The notes: generated by a model from the letters alone, not told the origin. 64,000 nucleotides of DNA from Cryptomeria japonica (GCF_030272615.1 NW_026728917.1:62001-126000), one strand, 5' to 3'; counted from the first letter of the stretch, positions 45,817-60,701 are shown. Made by a program: numbers and translations.

Positions 45817-47250
45817 TGTTAGGAACACAAACAAAAGACTCAAGAATCAACTGTTAGTGTTAGTATCATAAACGAAATACGATCCTAAGCAAGCATATGA
45901 AGAGAGATCAAACATTTAATGGAAAGTATGCAAAAACAAAAGAAAGACACAAGACCCTTCCAAATGCTTGCCAACATGTTCATAGTAGCTTCTCCCTTGT
46001 TCCTCTCCTCTCCAAGTTCCACATGAGTGTAGCCCTTAGCTCTTTGCACTACTATGGAAGTCTTATGGAGATTCAAGATTTATGAAAAATGATTTAAAAT
46101 ATGCAAATGCAAGCGAAATATGAGAAAGCCTAATTAAGCTATCTTGGTTTTAACCAAAATAACAATGTAGATTAGATGACTCCTAAAATGATCTCTTAAA
46201 TTTCACTATAGATTAGATGCATACAAGATTTCTGGATCTGAATTATGAAGGAATGGGCTCTATTTATAGGAAAAATAGGGCAATGGATGGTTGAGATTAA
46301 GTAATCTCAACAAGGGTCAAGATAGAAAGATTTATGATCCATGTGAGGGCTTTCAACCCAATCCCAGGATGACAAATGCCAACATGAGATGGCTTGAGAG
46401 GAGAGGGAAGAAGCATTAAATGCTTGAAATGACATGAAGGTTAGGTTAGGAGTTAAGGTTAAGCTTGAGTTGAATGAATAAAGTCGCTATCCAATGAATA
46501 ATGCCTTTATCCAATGGCTAAACTCTTGTACAAGAGTTAGTGGGTGAGTTGAGTTAACCATTAATGCTTGAAGAGACCCATGAGTCAAAAGGATGGTTAA
46601 GTTAGAGGAAAGTCTCTAACCATGTGGGTGAGTTGAGTTAAGCATTAATGGTCATGTAAGAGCCATTAATGGTTTGGAATACTTTAGGCGTTAACCTGTT
46701 GAATACATAAAGCCTTTAATGCTTTTCAAAGACTTTGAGGCTTTGAGAAGCGACTTCAAGTTGCCTAGGAATGTGACAATATTTAGGAAATGGATTAGGC
46801 AAATTAGGAATGGTTTAGAAGAATTTAGAAAGTGGTTAGAATTGTCTAGAAGGGGATTTAAGATGTAAGTGGGTTTGGTGGGTGAGGGAAAATAGGATTT
46901 TAATTAAAATAAAATTCATTTATTTCAACTAAATAGGTGCAACTTGCATTTGTAGGAGAATGCAAGTGGGGGGAGGGGGGGAGTAGTTTAAGGATTTAAA
47001 TAAATATTTTATTATTTATTTAAAAGAGGAAAGAGGGTTAAATTCAATAAATATGTTTTATTCATTTAATTCCTTAAGAATGTAGCTTAATTAATATTTA
47101 AATAAATTGAATAATTTATTTAATTAATAGGAGAAGAGGCTGAGGATGAATTAATTAAATTTTAATTTAATTAACTGATTATTAATAGTTAAATAATCAA
47201 ATAAATAGTAAATATTCATTTAATTAAATGGACAGATTTATGTGACTACT
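45817..47250 (-). mobile_element. Gypsy-type LTR, minus orientation (copy B)
   Basis: Counterpart of 16906-18339, with the TATA box near 46260 and the polypurine tract at 47251-47261. Confidence 0.6.
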
Positions 47251-47810
47251 TTTGCCCCTCTTTGAGACGGTGCGGTTTATCACATCGTTTCAAAGAAAGA
47301 AAAATAGGTGTGAAGAAATATGCCCCATAAATGTTAATTTAGTGGGTGCTATGTCCCCTCGACAGATGGGCTAAAAAATTTCAAAAAATCGGGTGATCTC
47401 TCGAAAAAGAACAAGAAGTTGAGGGGAGGTAGAATACAAGAAATTAGCAATAACGGTGAAATGATGGGAGAAAAATGGGGGTAAAATGAGGAAATGAGAG
47501 ACGTTGGAAGTTTAGAGGGACCACAACAGTAAGCGGGGTGAATTAGGGTTAGGGCTGGATGGTATATATGGGGGGGAAGGGGAAAAAATAGGCTCATTTG
47601 CACCTATCTCCTTGGCAGTTTAGAGCTCTGATAGGGAATTTTTGGTGAAGGAGTGAGCAACGATCATCATGCCTATGCCTATAGAAGATCACCGGCTAGA
47701 GTGGATCTGTCGATTCCAACAGCCAGACAACTACAAACCAGCTATACACAAATTTTGAATTTTGTGTTTTGTGCATTTTTGGCATGTTTTTTCAGGCATC
47801 AAAGTCCAAT

Positions 47811-48096
47811 CAAGATAATAGCGCTAAAACCATGTTTTAATGCTATTGTCGCCTAGAATAGCACTATTATGCCGCAATGGTGCTATTGTATAGTAGTTGT
47901 AGCGCTTGTGTTAGGTTTAGTGCTTTCATTACATAGTAGTAGTGGTATTGTAGTATTAGCACGTTTGTATGTTTGTTGTAGTGCTGTTGTTATTGAATAG
48001 CATTGTTGTGTAGTTAATTTAGCGTGTTTGATTGTTTAGCACTTTTGTGCACAAATTGTGGCGCTATTGTGAGCAGAATAGCACTATTGTGATAAA
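47811..48096 (+). repeat. Degenerate TAGCGCTATTGTG-like array (copy B)
   Basis: Counterpart of 18900-19185. Confidence 0.65.
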
Positions 48097-48341
48097 AATT
48101 CCCCAGTGTTAGAGAACATAGCCTGATGTCTCAGTTGATTGTTTGATTGGTTGTTTTGGTGAATTATAGCAGCCCCCTTGAGACTAGGTCATTATGATAA
48201 ATGTCTGTTGTAGTCTAGGATTGCCATAATCGATTACCTATTGAGACCCGAAGATACTTGATCAAAGTATCTGTTGATAGTCTAGGTTGAAAACTTAAGA
48301 AAGTTTGTACCAAAACAACTAATGTTTGTTGATGTGTGTAG

Positions 48342-50321
48342 GAGGACGTGCCTGTTCTACAGATGCCGGAGCAGCATCCTGCCACATAGCAGCTGACAGA
48401 GGCAGACAGATTCTGCGTCGCTGCGACTAGTTTGTACGATATGATCTATCGTCCCGTGATTCGGATGAATTGCGGACTGATGACAGCACTGGCCGAGCAT
48501 TGGCATAGTGAGATATGTACCTTCTACCTGGCGATGGGAGAGATGACAGTGATGCTAGAGGATGTGTGGAGGATACTACACATCCTGATTAGAGGGGAGC
48601 TGGTGACCTATGATCAAGCATTAGGGACGACGACGGTGTAGAGAATATTTGCTGATGATGTTTATATTGAGGATGACTTTGTATCCTAGGAGGACATAGT
48701 AGCATTGTATGAGCCTTTACCAATAGTTTTATCCAGGATCGTCGGGGGTTTGGTGTGCCCCGACTGACGTTCACATGGACTAGCCGTTGGTTGGGACCAG
48801 GTGATTGAGAAGATGATGACTGAGAGGACCCACTATGCCTGGGGACCATGTGTGCTAGCACATATTTATAGGGAGCTACACGAGGTGGTGTACCGAGAGA
48901 AGAGATCACTAGCAGTAGGGATCACATTACTACACATCTGGGCTTGGGAGCACTTGCCAGTCACACGAACAGTCTACTTGATATTTAGGGTGATATATCA
49001 GCCCTATGTTTATATGTATGGAGGGATGATGAGCCAGCCCCATCTGAGGAAGTTGGATTTTTTGTGACGGGCTTTAGATGACCTAGATACAGTGATATGG
49101 AGGTTGTATATCGAGTGTGAGCCTTGGGAGGATGATGCAGAAGTGCTACTGTATGTATTTATGACACACTTTTTGATTGGGCGCACATCCTACCTTATAG
49201 AGAGACAGGTGCCAGGGAGAGTGATGAGGCAGTTTTGACGGAGGTAGGGATTGTCGAGAGGCTCAGGGGAGTATGCATGGGTAGTACGGGAGAGATTTTA
49301 GTGGGGACCAATGTTACCATATGATCAGGCCTTGATAGAGTTCCAGAATTTACAGGCGAGACCAGGGCATATGAGGCCTGAGATTGTCGATGCAGGGGTG
49401 ACAGAGGAGTACACACAGTATCATACTGCACATCTGATTATATAGATTTCAGATCCGATCGAGCCTATACCACCTTTTGAGGATGAGAGGAGATGATAAA
49501 GGAGGAAGAGAGGAGGTCGAGGAGTAGGAGGAGGAGATGGAGGTGGTGGAGGAGGATTTGGTGGAGCAGGAAAAGGTGGAGGAGGAGATGGAGGTGGTGG
49601 AGTATTTGGTGGAGCAGGAGGAGGTGGAGGACGAGGAGGATTTGGTGGTGGAGGGGGATTTGGAGGTGGAGGTGGTGGAGGAGGATGATTACAGAGGAGA
49701 GGTAGAGGGGGAGAGTCGTTGCGACTATCACAGGGTCCACTGATACGAGGGGCTGCCAAAGAAGGAGGTAGGGATATTGGTGGGGGTGTAGTGCCTATGG
49801 AGATGGGAGAGGGAGCCATAGGTGGAGGAGAGGTTCCTATGGAGATGGGAGGGGGAGAGATAGGTGGAGGAGATGGAGATGTATGGGAGTATATGATTTT
49901 ACACTCACAGACTCGGTTAGAGGATAGCGAGGCAGAGATTGCAGCTAGAGATGTCCAACTATTTGCATGGGAGGTGGAGCTGACTGTAGTGAGGAAAGAG
50001 AGAGATGATCTGGTGGACAGGTTGAGGGAGGTGCAGGATAGAGTCCAAGTCTTGGAGGGAGCATAGGCATAGGGTCCAACTGAGGTGGTGTTGAGGGAGA
50101 TGTGACAGGCAAGTGGAGAGATTGACTATTGGTGGGGAATATATGAGCTGGTTGTGCCAGTTAGTCAGCAAGCACTGAGCTATTCTAAGATGCGGTGGGC
50201 AAGATCAAAGTGGTCACAGAGGGCTCAGAGAAGTGGGGGTGTTATGGGTCCTCCTCAGTGAGGTGGTGGGGGAGGAGTAGGGGGTAGTCGTGGTGCAGCA
50301 TCTGGCCAGAGTGCCATTTGA
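48342..50321 (+). pseudogene. Plant mobile domain reading frame with 16 internal stops (copy B)
   Basis: Counterpart of 19431-21410, with the same stops. At 49182 this copy has C, giving CGC (Arg) where copy A has TGC (Cys). The change is at a CpG and fits C-to-T loss in copy A. The glycine-rich run is at 49501-49686. Confidence 0.85.
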
Positions 50322-51279
50322 GATATTTTAGGTACTTGTTACATTATTATTTTGGACTGTGACTTGGATGGATTTTGGTAGTCGATATATTTTGACATCA
50401 TTGTACTATGATACATGTAATCTTTTTTTTTAATGTGATATATGAAGAGATCCCATGCTTTGATATTATATGCATATGTATGATGACACCTATATTGTTG
50501 ATACAGGATGATGATTATGAGTTATGCTTAGATTCATGCTATGGATGATTTGATTACTATATATACATGGTGATGATATGATTTCTAGATGCATGCTATG
50601 GATGATTTGTCTAATTATGTGGATGCAGGTAGAAGATGGACGATGCTTGTGGTAATGATGTTAATTATGATGTAATGATGATGATGTATGCAAAAATAAT
50701 GAGTTGAAATAATGCATAATGATGTTTGTGATAGATAATACTTGTTCATTTTTTATGATATGATATGAGTAAATGATGCATGTTGTAAGATGAATCTAAG
50801 TGAATCAAATGTGTATGCAAATGTGATGTATGAATGCACTTTAAATGGATGAACAAATGTTGATACAAATGTTTATGTATGAATGCACTTAAATGAATGT
50901 ATCTAAATGATGTAATGTTTATGAGATGTATTTAAAATTAATCTAAATGACTAAAATGATTCAAAACATAACTAAGTGATAAATGAGATTGAAATGATAA
51001 TGCAAATAAATGCAAATAGGGGATAAAGAATAATGAATAACTGCACCTTAATGCAATTAAAGGATAATGAATAACTGCACCTTAGTGCAATTGGAGGATA
51101 ATGCATGCATCTCATGAATCTAGATGAAACAAAATGGGGAAAAATGCACCTATGAAATGAATTCTAAATGAACTTAAAGGATGATGAAAGGAATGCATAT
51201 TTAAAATGAATGCACTACATGGATGAATGAATGTTCTTTATAACAAATTCACTTAAATGAAATGCAACTAAATTATAGT
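50322..51279. other. ATG-rich AT spacer, no gene seen (copy B)
   Basis: Counterpart of 21411-22368. The 34-bp tandem pair is at 51030-51097. Confidence 0.55.
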
Positions 51280-52065
51280 TGTAGACACCTAAAATTGTTT
51301 AGTCTAATTAAATAAATATCTTTATTTATTTAATTATTTTAAGCCTAATTCTTCTATTAATTAAATAAATCTTTATTTATTTAACTAATTCATTTATCCT
51401 CTTTTAGCCTTATTTCTCATTTAAATAAATACTTTTATTTATTTAAATTATCCTTTTCCTAAATTAAATAGATATCTTATTTATTTAATTGATCCCACTT
51501 CCTCTATTAATTAAATAAATCTTTATTTATTTAATTAATTCATTAACCTTTTCTACCCATGACACATGTCATTCATCTCTTAATTCCTACACTACCTACC
51601 CTTTCATTATTTTCTTATTTTCTCTACCTACCCTCTAATCCTAGCTGACTATTTATCTCTTACACCTCCAATCTTATCCCTCCATTTCCTACAGTGTCTT
51701 CTATATAAGAGGACACTTCCTTCATTATCAACCCTGATTAGTTGACTTCTCAACTACATTACACTTTCAAACTTGCATATGCGATCAAGCCTACTTTCAA
51801 CCACATTTCCGTTCTTTGTTGAGCTCTTGTGCACATATAAAATCTAAGAGCAAATATATCAAGCAAGATAAATGGAGATAGGAAGAATGGAGATCTAAAC
51901 CCTATTGGACATGTGATGGTATAATCTTTGTGATTTCATTTGATTTGCATTGTCTTAGGTAATCTTCATAAGTTATGGTGGATCTTTGTTGTTGTTAGGC
52001 TAGGGTTTTGTGGTTGAATTCATTTAGTCTTTCAATATTGTTGTTTTCCATTTTCACCATATACA
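51280..52065 (+). mobile_element. Gypsy-type 5' LTR, plus orientation (copy B)
   Basis: Counterpart of 22369-23154; TATA box near 51702, primer-site-like sequence at 52066-52085. Confidence 0.65.
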
Positions 52066-52464
52066 TTTTGGCACGCCCCATGGGACATAGATTTTTGTTA
52101 GATCTATGTTTTTTGCAGGTTTTTCTAACCCTATATTGCTGTTTTGTAAAACAATTTGGAGAAAACCTTGTGCAGCTAGGGTTTTGGACACAAAATCAAG
52201 ATCTTGGAGAGATTTGATCCTATCTCACAAACGTATTAGAATTTTTGCACAGAATTTTATTGGCAAGTTGAAGACAGTATCAATAGATTTCAATCCAAAA
52301 TTTAGAATTTTTGGAGCACATTTTCATTTTCTATGAATTTTTTATGATTTTTCATAAACAATTAATTTTGAGAGCAAATCAGTGAATTGTTCGGGTTTTC
52401 TTACATTTTTGGAAATATCTCATAATTATACACAACATCTGTTCTTTGTGATTTTAATTTTGAT

Positions 52465-54357
52465 GCAAAAAAATTCTTAAAAAATCAGATCTTTAAAGAT
52501 CCATTCCCAAAACATGACAAGGAAAAAGCTAAAGCCATAGATGAGCAAACCAACTATACCAAAGAATCCTATAACTATGATTCAATTGTTGATCACATTT
52601 CAATGGACAATTATGTCTCTACCATTATCATCAAGGACAAAACGCATGAGAATTCTACCCAAAGACCCAAGGTTGTCCTGAAAGGAATTAGATCTTCTTC
52701 CGAACCTACCTCTTAGTGTAATGTTACAACTCATCGAGGAAAATTCACTTTACAAGGTGCTCCAGCTAAAAAGACTACTTCCTTATCAACCAAACTTGAG
52801 TATGACCTTGTAGAACAGTTAGGGAAGAAACCCACACCTATCTCCATCCTTGAACTTTTACGCATATCCCCTGCACATAAGGCCATTCTTGACAAAACCT
52901 TGAGAGACACTTCCATCCCTATTGATCTAAACATGGACCAGTTTCAATCCTTGGTGGGATACCTTTCTGTTCCACACTCCCTTACATTCACAGAAGCTGA
53001 TGACGCCTCTGTGAGCCAACCACATAATGCACCTTTACACATTGAAACCTTCCTACATAAACATTGAATAAAGCGAGTCTTGATAGATGGAGGAGCAGGT
53101 CTAAACATTTGTACATTGAGCACTATCAAACAATTGGGATATTCTGATAAAGCTGTGAATTCTACAAACAAAATTACCATCAAAGCATATGATGATGAAG
53201 AGCATTCATCCAAAGGCATAGTCACTTTACCTCTTAGAGTTGGGCCAATTACAAAAGATGAGGTTTGTCAAGTCCTTGACCTCGATCTCACATACAACAT
53301 ATTGCTAGGACGTCCATGGATTCATGAGATGAGCGCATTACCATCTACATACCATCGATGTATCAAGTTTTCACACAATGGAGTTGAAGTTATCATCAAA
53401 GCTGATCCTAACCCATTCATATATTGCAACAATCTATGACCTAGATCAGAAATAACAATCCCAATCAATTTAGAGGCTATTCCTTCATCAACTTATGTGG
53501 ATCCAGAATCATTAAAGGCTTCTACATCCAAACAAATAGAGCTAAAAGAAAAATTCAAGATTAAAGACATGAGATGTGGTGAGTATATCTGTCATGCTGA
53601 TCAACTCCCACTATCTCCTAAGACATTCAGTCGACAGGAACAACCTACAAAAAATTTGCAATGCCAAGGAATTGGGTGTGAACCACCTAGTGTTGTGGCT
53701 ACTATGTCTGAATGCAAATCACCTCTAGTGCTGCAAGCAGCTCTTGATATCAATAGTCCTAAGAGTGGTTCCAACAAAGAATCTATTGAGCATATCACCA
53801 ACCCTCTTGATAACTCACATAGCTTTACCATATCATCCACTTATTCCATTTCCAGTCCTCTCCCAGACTTGGATCAACAAGAATTACAAAAGCCCTTACT
53901 AATTGGGGATGAAAAATTAAGCCTTGAAAAGAAAAAACTAAAAGTGAAAACTAAAGAAAAGTCTTTTAGTTCAAATCAAAATCAAAAGCTATTGGACTCT
54001 GAAAAAATCAAGGTCAAGGATAAAAATCCTATGAAAGAAAAAGAACAAGAGTTGATCTCCCCTAATATCAAAATAACTGGGGGCAAAAGTTCTACAATTT
54101 TAAGTCAAAAAGCATACTTGTTGATCTGAAGTCTCTATCATGTCATGATACTTTCACTTCTTTTCACAAGCATAAGCCTTCATCACTCATCCACTTGTTC
54201 CACACATTCTTTCCCTTCTAGCAATACATCATGGACCTTTAAGGGAGCTTCCTTGAGGGACTTTGTTATCAGGGATGCTGAAACTTCTTTAGGTGATTGT
54301 GGTATTGTTGCCTTTAAAAAAGAATCTTGTTATTACAATATTCAACATAATTATTAA
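52465..54357 (+). pseudogene. Gypsy gag-protease remnant (copy B)
   Basis: Counterpart of 23554-25446. Internal stops at 52714, 53065, 53437 and 54127; the protease block begins near 53077. Confidence 0.85.
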
Positions 54358-54417
54358 ATTGATACAAGAAGGATTTCTAAATTGTCACCTCTTGGAGAGG
54401 CTTTTTTATGATGAAAC

Positions 54418-55389
54418 CTTGTTCAAGTATGGTGGAGGACTGAAATGAGCTGCTGCACCCATTTATCGTGCATTTGGTTGGACAATATTTCTCATTGCAC
54501 TGATGTGCTTTATGGTTCGATTCAATCGCCACAACACAGGGATTAATGCAGCTTGGAAGAGAGCATTTTCTGTTGCACATATGTTGAGGGGAATCGCACT
54601 TGTGCTGGCCAGGCTGCCCTGGCCACAGAGAACATTTCTCATTACAATTTGAAGATGTCTCATATAAGTAACAGCTCTGGCCACATGTATGATTTTTCCT
54701 TTTGCAATTGTGATTTCCTTCATGCCCTGCTAAATCCCCGCATAAGCTTAAGCTGTCTCCTTCTCGAGTACAATAACTGCAGTTTTCTGTACACAAATGA
54801 CTCCCCATGCAAGAATGACGGTCACCATGCCCTTTCTCCATCACACATCTCCAGAAGCAAACAGAACATTTGCATCCACAAACTGATAGTCCTTGCTTTA
54901 CTTTGCCAAGAGCTACATTAGCCTCTAGCTGCAACCTTTGCTCCTCGTCATCATCACAGAAATCTGTGGTGTTTGAACTTATAGAAGACTCCCCGACAGC
55001 AACAGGAAAATCAGGAACTCCTTCCTGTGTGTTGAAATTATCCAAAACCCTTAATTCTTCATTTGTATCTGTCACAGAAAGGCATCCCATGTGGACCGCA
55101 GACGTAAGATTTCTCCTCAGGATATCAACTGTCATAGCCACTCGCTTGCTGTCAATATCAGTCCAGTCCTTGGCTGCAATCTGAGCTATAATAAGCTTCA
55201 GATCCCTCATGAAGGTGAATCCACTGTAATAGCAAGAATCGATTCTTTATGTCACCGCTTCTGCTAGCTCACTCAGGCTCTCTCTATAATACTCAGATCT
55301 ATTATAAGGAGCCATAGTAGCAATCTCGACCTTTCCGTCGTACATTTTAAAAATGAAATTGTTCATTTGTGCTTTCCTACACAATGATC
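54418..55389 (-). pseudogene. Cys/His-rich gene fragment with one in-frame stop (copy B)
   Basis: Counterpart of 25507-26478. The TAA is at 55249 (first base on the minus strand), so it was present before duplication or is shared by assembly. T at 55318 changes an alanine codon to threonine relative to copy A (GCT to ACT on the coding strand). Confidence 0.6.
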
Positions 55390-55587
55390 CTGATAGTTGC
55401 ATTTATAATTATCTGAAATTTAACTTTCATTAAATCAAAATAAAGAACTATTAGATCTTCATACAACTTCGCTTCCACCGACTTTCTCAACAACAACTCA
55501 AACCAATCACACCTCCTTCCTACCACTCCCGACAGGAACTTCGCTGCTTGCAGCTCTCGCTAAAAAAGGGTTTGGGTGGTACATCAT

Positions 55588-55717
55588 GGCGCTTGCTATG
55601 AGGCCCTTTAAACAGCACCCCATAGCTCCCTACTTCATAGGTTGCACGATGCTGCAGGAGGAGGCTAGGAAGTAGGGGGCCATGGGGTGCTGTTTAAAGG
55701 ACCCCATAGCCAGCGCC
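55588..55717. repeat. Inverted repeat, 49-base arms (copy B)
   Basis: Arms 55588-55636 and 55669-55717; no change from copy A noticed. Confidence 0.85.
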
Positions 55718-56649
55718 TAAAAACAGATGAGACGATATGTACGTACGGCTCATTAGGCACATTACCAAGTAAACACTATCATTAAAGTCTAGTTAAACTC
55801 CGTCAGTAGTTCGATCGTGCACACAGATCAACTTGATTGTTTTCCTGTGCATTAATGACCTTATTTCAGAGTTCACATGCCAAGCGATGCAACTAGCAAC
55901 TGATGAAAATGATCCTGAGATCAACTTAGAGGTGTACTGTAAAAGCACAGTTGTAAAGCATCTGCATTTTGCAGGGATTTCTCACATGCGCAAAGTTGAT
56001 AATTATAGCGCTTTCATCATTAAAGAGCCAAGTTCCACTAATTGACAAAATTGTCATGTGAGCTCTGAAACGAAGCCAAGTCCTGTAGAGAAAAACTGGT
56101 GAGTTGATATGTACGTACCGCTCAAATATGGAGTTTTGTTAGCGTGGCAAGGACATTTGGTTGCAGCAGAGCAATAGCACAAATGTTGTTCAGTTCAGTG
56201 TTTAAATGGTGATTTGCATTTTAGATAGTTCATTTATTATGCGGATGATAATGTTGAAGTAGTTATATTAAAGAATTGATCAGTATTTGTATAAAAGATT
56301 AATAATAGTTGTATGATAGACCTAAAACGGAAAAGTAATGAGCAATGTATTTGTGCATAGATGATCATCTATTAGTTCTTCCGCACAATTTCAATAATAT
56401 TTGAAGGTCTCTTAAACATTAGGTTATATATTTTATTGGAAATGTTTATTAAAATATTAATATTTCATATTTTAATAAATTTGGTTCACATTTTATTATC
56501 AAATAATTGTAGAATTAAATAATATGGAGCCCTTTAACTTGCACATTCTAATCTTAAACCTAATAATCACCATTAAAGATTCCTACCTCATTCTTATACT
56601 CTTGCCTCTTGTCACTAATTACAAATCTCAATCTTCTAGCTACATTTAC

Positions 56650-56918
56650 AATGACTAGGCTTAACTATATTAATTTGCAAGCGAGGATACAAACATACAT
56701 CTTTGTCCATCTAGAATAAGTTGAAGAGTTATTGGAAGAGGAGACCATGATATAAGCATGATCACTCTAGGCTATGGAAGTGGGAATGACTAGGCTTAAC
56801 TATATTAATTTGCAGCGAGGATACAAACATACATCTTTGTCCATCTAGAATAAGTTGAAGAGTTATTGGAAGAGGAGACCATGATATAAGCATGATCACT
56901 CTAGGCTATGGAAGTGGG
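56650..56918 (+). repeat. 135-bp tandem duplication (copy B)
   Basis: Units 56650-56784 and 56785-56918, with the same one-base deletion in the second unit. Confidence 0.95.
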
Positions 56919-57666
56919 AAATTTCAACCACACCAGCTACTTGAGCGATTCATAAATTATGATTATGTGTGCCTATAGCCACTCCCAACCTCACTTCTTT
57001 CCTTGATTTGATCCTACCAAAACCAACATCCTACTATTTCTCATTCAATTCCACAATGAAATATCAATTGTAAATACTACAATCATTATGTATAAATGAT
57101 GTCATGTATCCATTTTCTAGTAAATTGTTTATAAATTGTGTTTTATTTACATACATGAATTTAATGCTCCCTTACCTTCTATAGATCCTTTTGATATTGC
57201 AATTGAACTTAACCTAAATGTTTTATCATATCAATTGAGCACACATTTACATGATTGGTTTTATGTGGTAGTATTTTAAGTCATTTAATTGCATTCATTT
57301 TACATCTCTAATCCCTCAAACAATATTTCTTATTTAAGAATGTTAAAGGAGGATCAACATAAAAAAATTGGATTTTGTGCACAAAAAACGAAAGATGAAA
57401 TCATATTTGAGGGTCCTTGCTTACTATATTTGATCCTTGTATGGTTTTGAGAGGTTGAACTAGAAAAACTTATCTCCTTGTGACATAATGAGAACTCTTC
57501 AAAAAAAAAAAAATGGCTAGTCTGTAGATATTCAAAGTAGTGAAAGCCAAGTTCCACATGGAAACAAGAAACAAAGTAGAACAAGTTACTACATATTGTT
57601 AAATATGTATTTATATGATGAGTTTATGGTCTTAGATCTAAGTTGGAGGTCTACACTTAGTAGGAG

Positions 57667-57669
<3 letters not shown>

Positions 57670-57723
<54 letters not shown>
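57670..57723 (+). repeat. (GA)27 microsatellite (copy B)
   Basis: 54-base GA run. Just upstream, copy B reads GGTCTACACTTAG where copy A reads GGTCCACTTAG. Confidence 0.97.
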
Positions 57724-57726
<3 letters not shown>

Positions 57727-57989
57727 TTTAATTAAAAGGTAGTTTCTTTTATCCTATAAATTTCAATTTAGATTTTGTAGTTTGAAATTTAATTTATTAT
57801 ATAAATAAAATTCAAAATACAATTATTAGTATTTTAATTATTATTTGTCTTAGACATTTTTAATTACATGTCTTAGATAGGTTGTTACATGCACGAAACC
57901 AGATCAAAGCCTTAGACGAGATGCTTAAGTCTTGAAGCCAAACAATATATATAAATAGATGTCGACTCATCCTATTTTTCAACTTCTTT

Positions 57990-58310
57990 AAGGTGGGTTG
58001 AATAGAATGATAAAACTTTCTAGACCTTTCAACCTTCCTTTTGATGCATTTTTTGATGAGTGGAACTAACATAATAGAACTTTCTAGACTATTCTGACTC
58101 TTCCTTCCTACATGGATCACACAACATAATACAACTTATTGTCCTATGAGAATTCATTTTTCTGTGGATCGCCTAGCATGATATAGCTTGCTAGCTCGTA
58201 GAATCCATGTTACCTTGTTTCTCTCTCTCATAGATCACCCAACATAACACAACTTGCTAGTCTATGGCATCCACGTTTTCTCATTTCTTCTCCCCATGAA
58301 CTCATAGCTT
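57990..58310 (+). repeat. Degenerate short-repeat array (copy C)
   Basis: Counterpart of 170-490. Confidence 0.55.
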
Positions 58311-58734
58311 TGCTAGTTGTTGGATCACAAGTTCATTATTTGATGCATGCTCTTTCTCTTTCTAGGTGACTACTTGTGTTCTTGTAATAACATTCCGAGA
58401 ATCAAATTAGTGGCTAAGACATTTTTATTTTTATTATTGAGGTCTCTTCAACTGGTTGACTTAGAGATTTTTGTTTTAGTACTAATCCCTTTGTTTTGTG
58501 TCTTTTGTCTTTGATTTCCTTTTTTTGACTTTTTTTATTTTGTCTTGTTTTGTGTTCCCTTGCATGTGTTTGGATGAGTAAAGATCTTAAGATTGGGGGC
58601 TTGGTTCCTCAAAATTAGTGATGGCTTATCTCTTTGTGATCTTGCTCCTATTTTCTCCTCTCTTTTTTCCTCATCTTTCTACTTTATCGTGAGTATTTGC
58701 ATAAAATCGTACTCTTGTTAAAGTGGGGGATAAA

Positions 58735-60095
58735 CATAACATCGTAAATTGTAATCGATATAATTCACACCTCCTTCTTGTGGCCCTACTTTAGTTCATC
58801 CAATCCTAGTTCTTCCCTACACCTATTTTGGCTCATTTTACTTGAAATTTTATGTCACCTAATTGCATGACCTAGTGGACCCCATCCTAGAATGTTGCTC
58901 TCCAAGATACAACCTTGTTTTTCCTATTTTGGGAGGAGAAGGGCGCTTGGGGGACCCCTATCTAGACCAGGATGTCTTGGGTGCCATGGTCCCCCTTAAA
59001 CAAGTCCTAAATTAAATAGGACTGGGCACTATGCCTCCTCAATTTATTTTTCTCCACATACCTCAATGTAACCATTGGAGGTAAGCCTTACTGGTAATTT
59101 ACCAATGAAACTATATATAAAGGCATCCTATCAATTAAATTTGATTATCATTTTCATACCCCATCATTTGTGCATACACCAATCATTTGTTATCAAGCAT
59201 TCTTAAGCACTCAAGGTAGGATTTCATCCCACCATATTCTTAAAACATCATGGAGAAAATTGTATCATTCCTCATGCAAGCATGTATGTTCTATTAGGTC
59301 ATGTTCATGTTATGTCAAGTCATGTTATTGCATTGACATATGTGATCACATTCAAAGAGGATTGCACAATCAACTTCAATAAGTCATTACTGATTTGAGG
59401 TATTATGATATAGAATTTACTTTAGTATTTCAGTTACAAGTTGAATTTAATTCAAGGCTTTATCTCTTGAACTGGGGTTTAACCTTTAAGGCAAATCCCC
59501 ATCAACAACCCTATTTCTTTCTTTTTGTGTGAAGGGAATTATCTCAAGAGTTGTGATTGGGAAATCTGGTACTAGTGTCAATGACAACGATCAGACTCAA
59601 CTTTTGAAGGTGCAAAAAGTAGAGGACTAGGGTGATCAAATCCCCTCGATCTCATGAATTTTTGACAACCTTTCAATGATGGATTATGTATGTCATCCTA
59701 ATTTGGAAAACATCCAGTCTATTTGCCCCTGATACTTGGAGGACTAGGGCAATCTGCTCCCTTAGTCTTGACAATTATGCCTAAATATTTCTTTGTAGGT
59801 TCTGATCCATTTTCCCACCTCAGATCTAAGTTTACATCTCTGCATGATATCTAGAACATTATGTTACTATTATTCAATATCCATTTCTCATTATTTTTCC
59901 TAGATCTAGCATTACAACTTAACCCTAATTGCTATTCAAATTTAACTCTAACAAGGTAAGGATTAACTTGATCCGAGTTTAGTTATTTCAGGATTGAATA
60001 AATTAAATTCCTTCCCTTGATGTGAGGTTGGTCCCAAGTGAAATTAGTGGCTTTATTATCAATCCAGGTGGTGAAACCCTAATTTATCAATACCT
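58735..60095 (+). mobile_element. Probable Gypsy-type LTR (copy C)
   Basis: Counterpart of 915-2275, with the TATA-like box near 59110. Confidence 0.4.
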
Positions 60096-60430
60096 TACAA
60101 TTTGTATAATTTAATTATATAGTTTTGAAGTAAGATTTTTTTCAATGGTGACTTGCAATGGAAAAGATTATTTCTAAACCCAAAATGTGTTCCTAATTAT
60201 ATCAATAAAAATAGAACATTTTTCTAGTTGGGTATTCCCCCCAAAAAAATTCAGAAGGCTTCATTTCATTCTTTTTAGCATCCATTCTATTCTCTAAGAA
60301 ACATTAACAACAAATTGCCAAAATGGTATCAAATTTATTTTGTATCAAATAATTTTTGTTGTTGTTGTTGTTTAAAAACTTATGTGAGGGTTTCGGATTT
60401 GTACTATTTAATGACCTATTTTTTGTTGTT

Positions 60431-60701
60431 GAAATGGAAGTATGACAAATCTCCCAATATATGTCAGGAGAAGGGAGTAGTCTTGGATGGTTTGAAGTCA
60501 TCAACCCAAGTACAAGATTACTTCATTATAGTATACAAGTGCTGAAATATTTTCCCTTTAAAATTACGCTAGATGTAGGTAAATTTGAAAGGGAAGTAGG
60601 ACAAATCTCTCGGAAAAATCACATGACATAAGAAGGGAGTAGGCTTGGATGGTTTGAAGTCATCAAACTAAGCACAAAATTTCTTCGCTATAGTATACGA
60701 C
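60431..60701 (+). repeat. Two imperfect direct repeats (copy C)
   Basis: Counterpart of 2611-2881. Confidence 0.7.

Larger units (their letters stand above)
28912..57820. repeat. 28.9-kb tandem repeat unit, copy B
   Basis: Second full copy, 28909 bases long. It is 2 bases shorter than copy A because of a 2-base TA insertion at 57652-57653 and the loss of two GA units at 57670-57723 (27 units against 29). Other differences seen by eye: T at 34725 (A in copies A and C), C at 49182 (T at 20271), T at 55318 (C at 26407). All recognisable genes and relics of copy A recur here in the same order and strand with the same lesions, so the lesions predate the duplication. Confidence 0.97.
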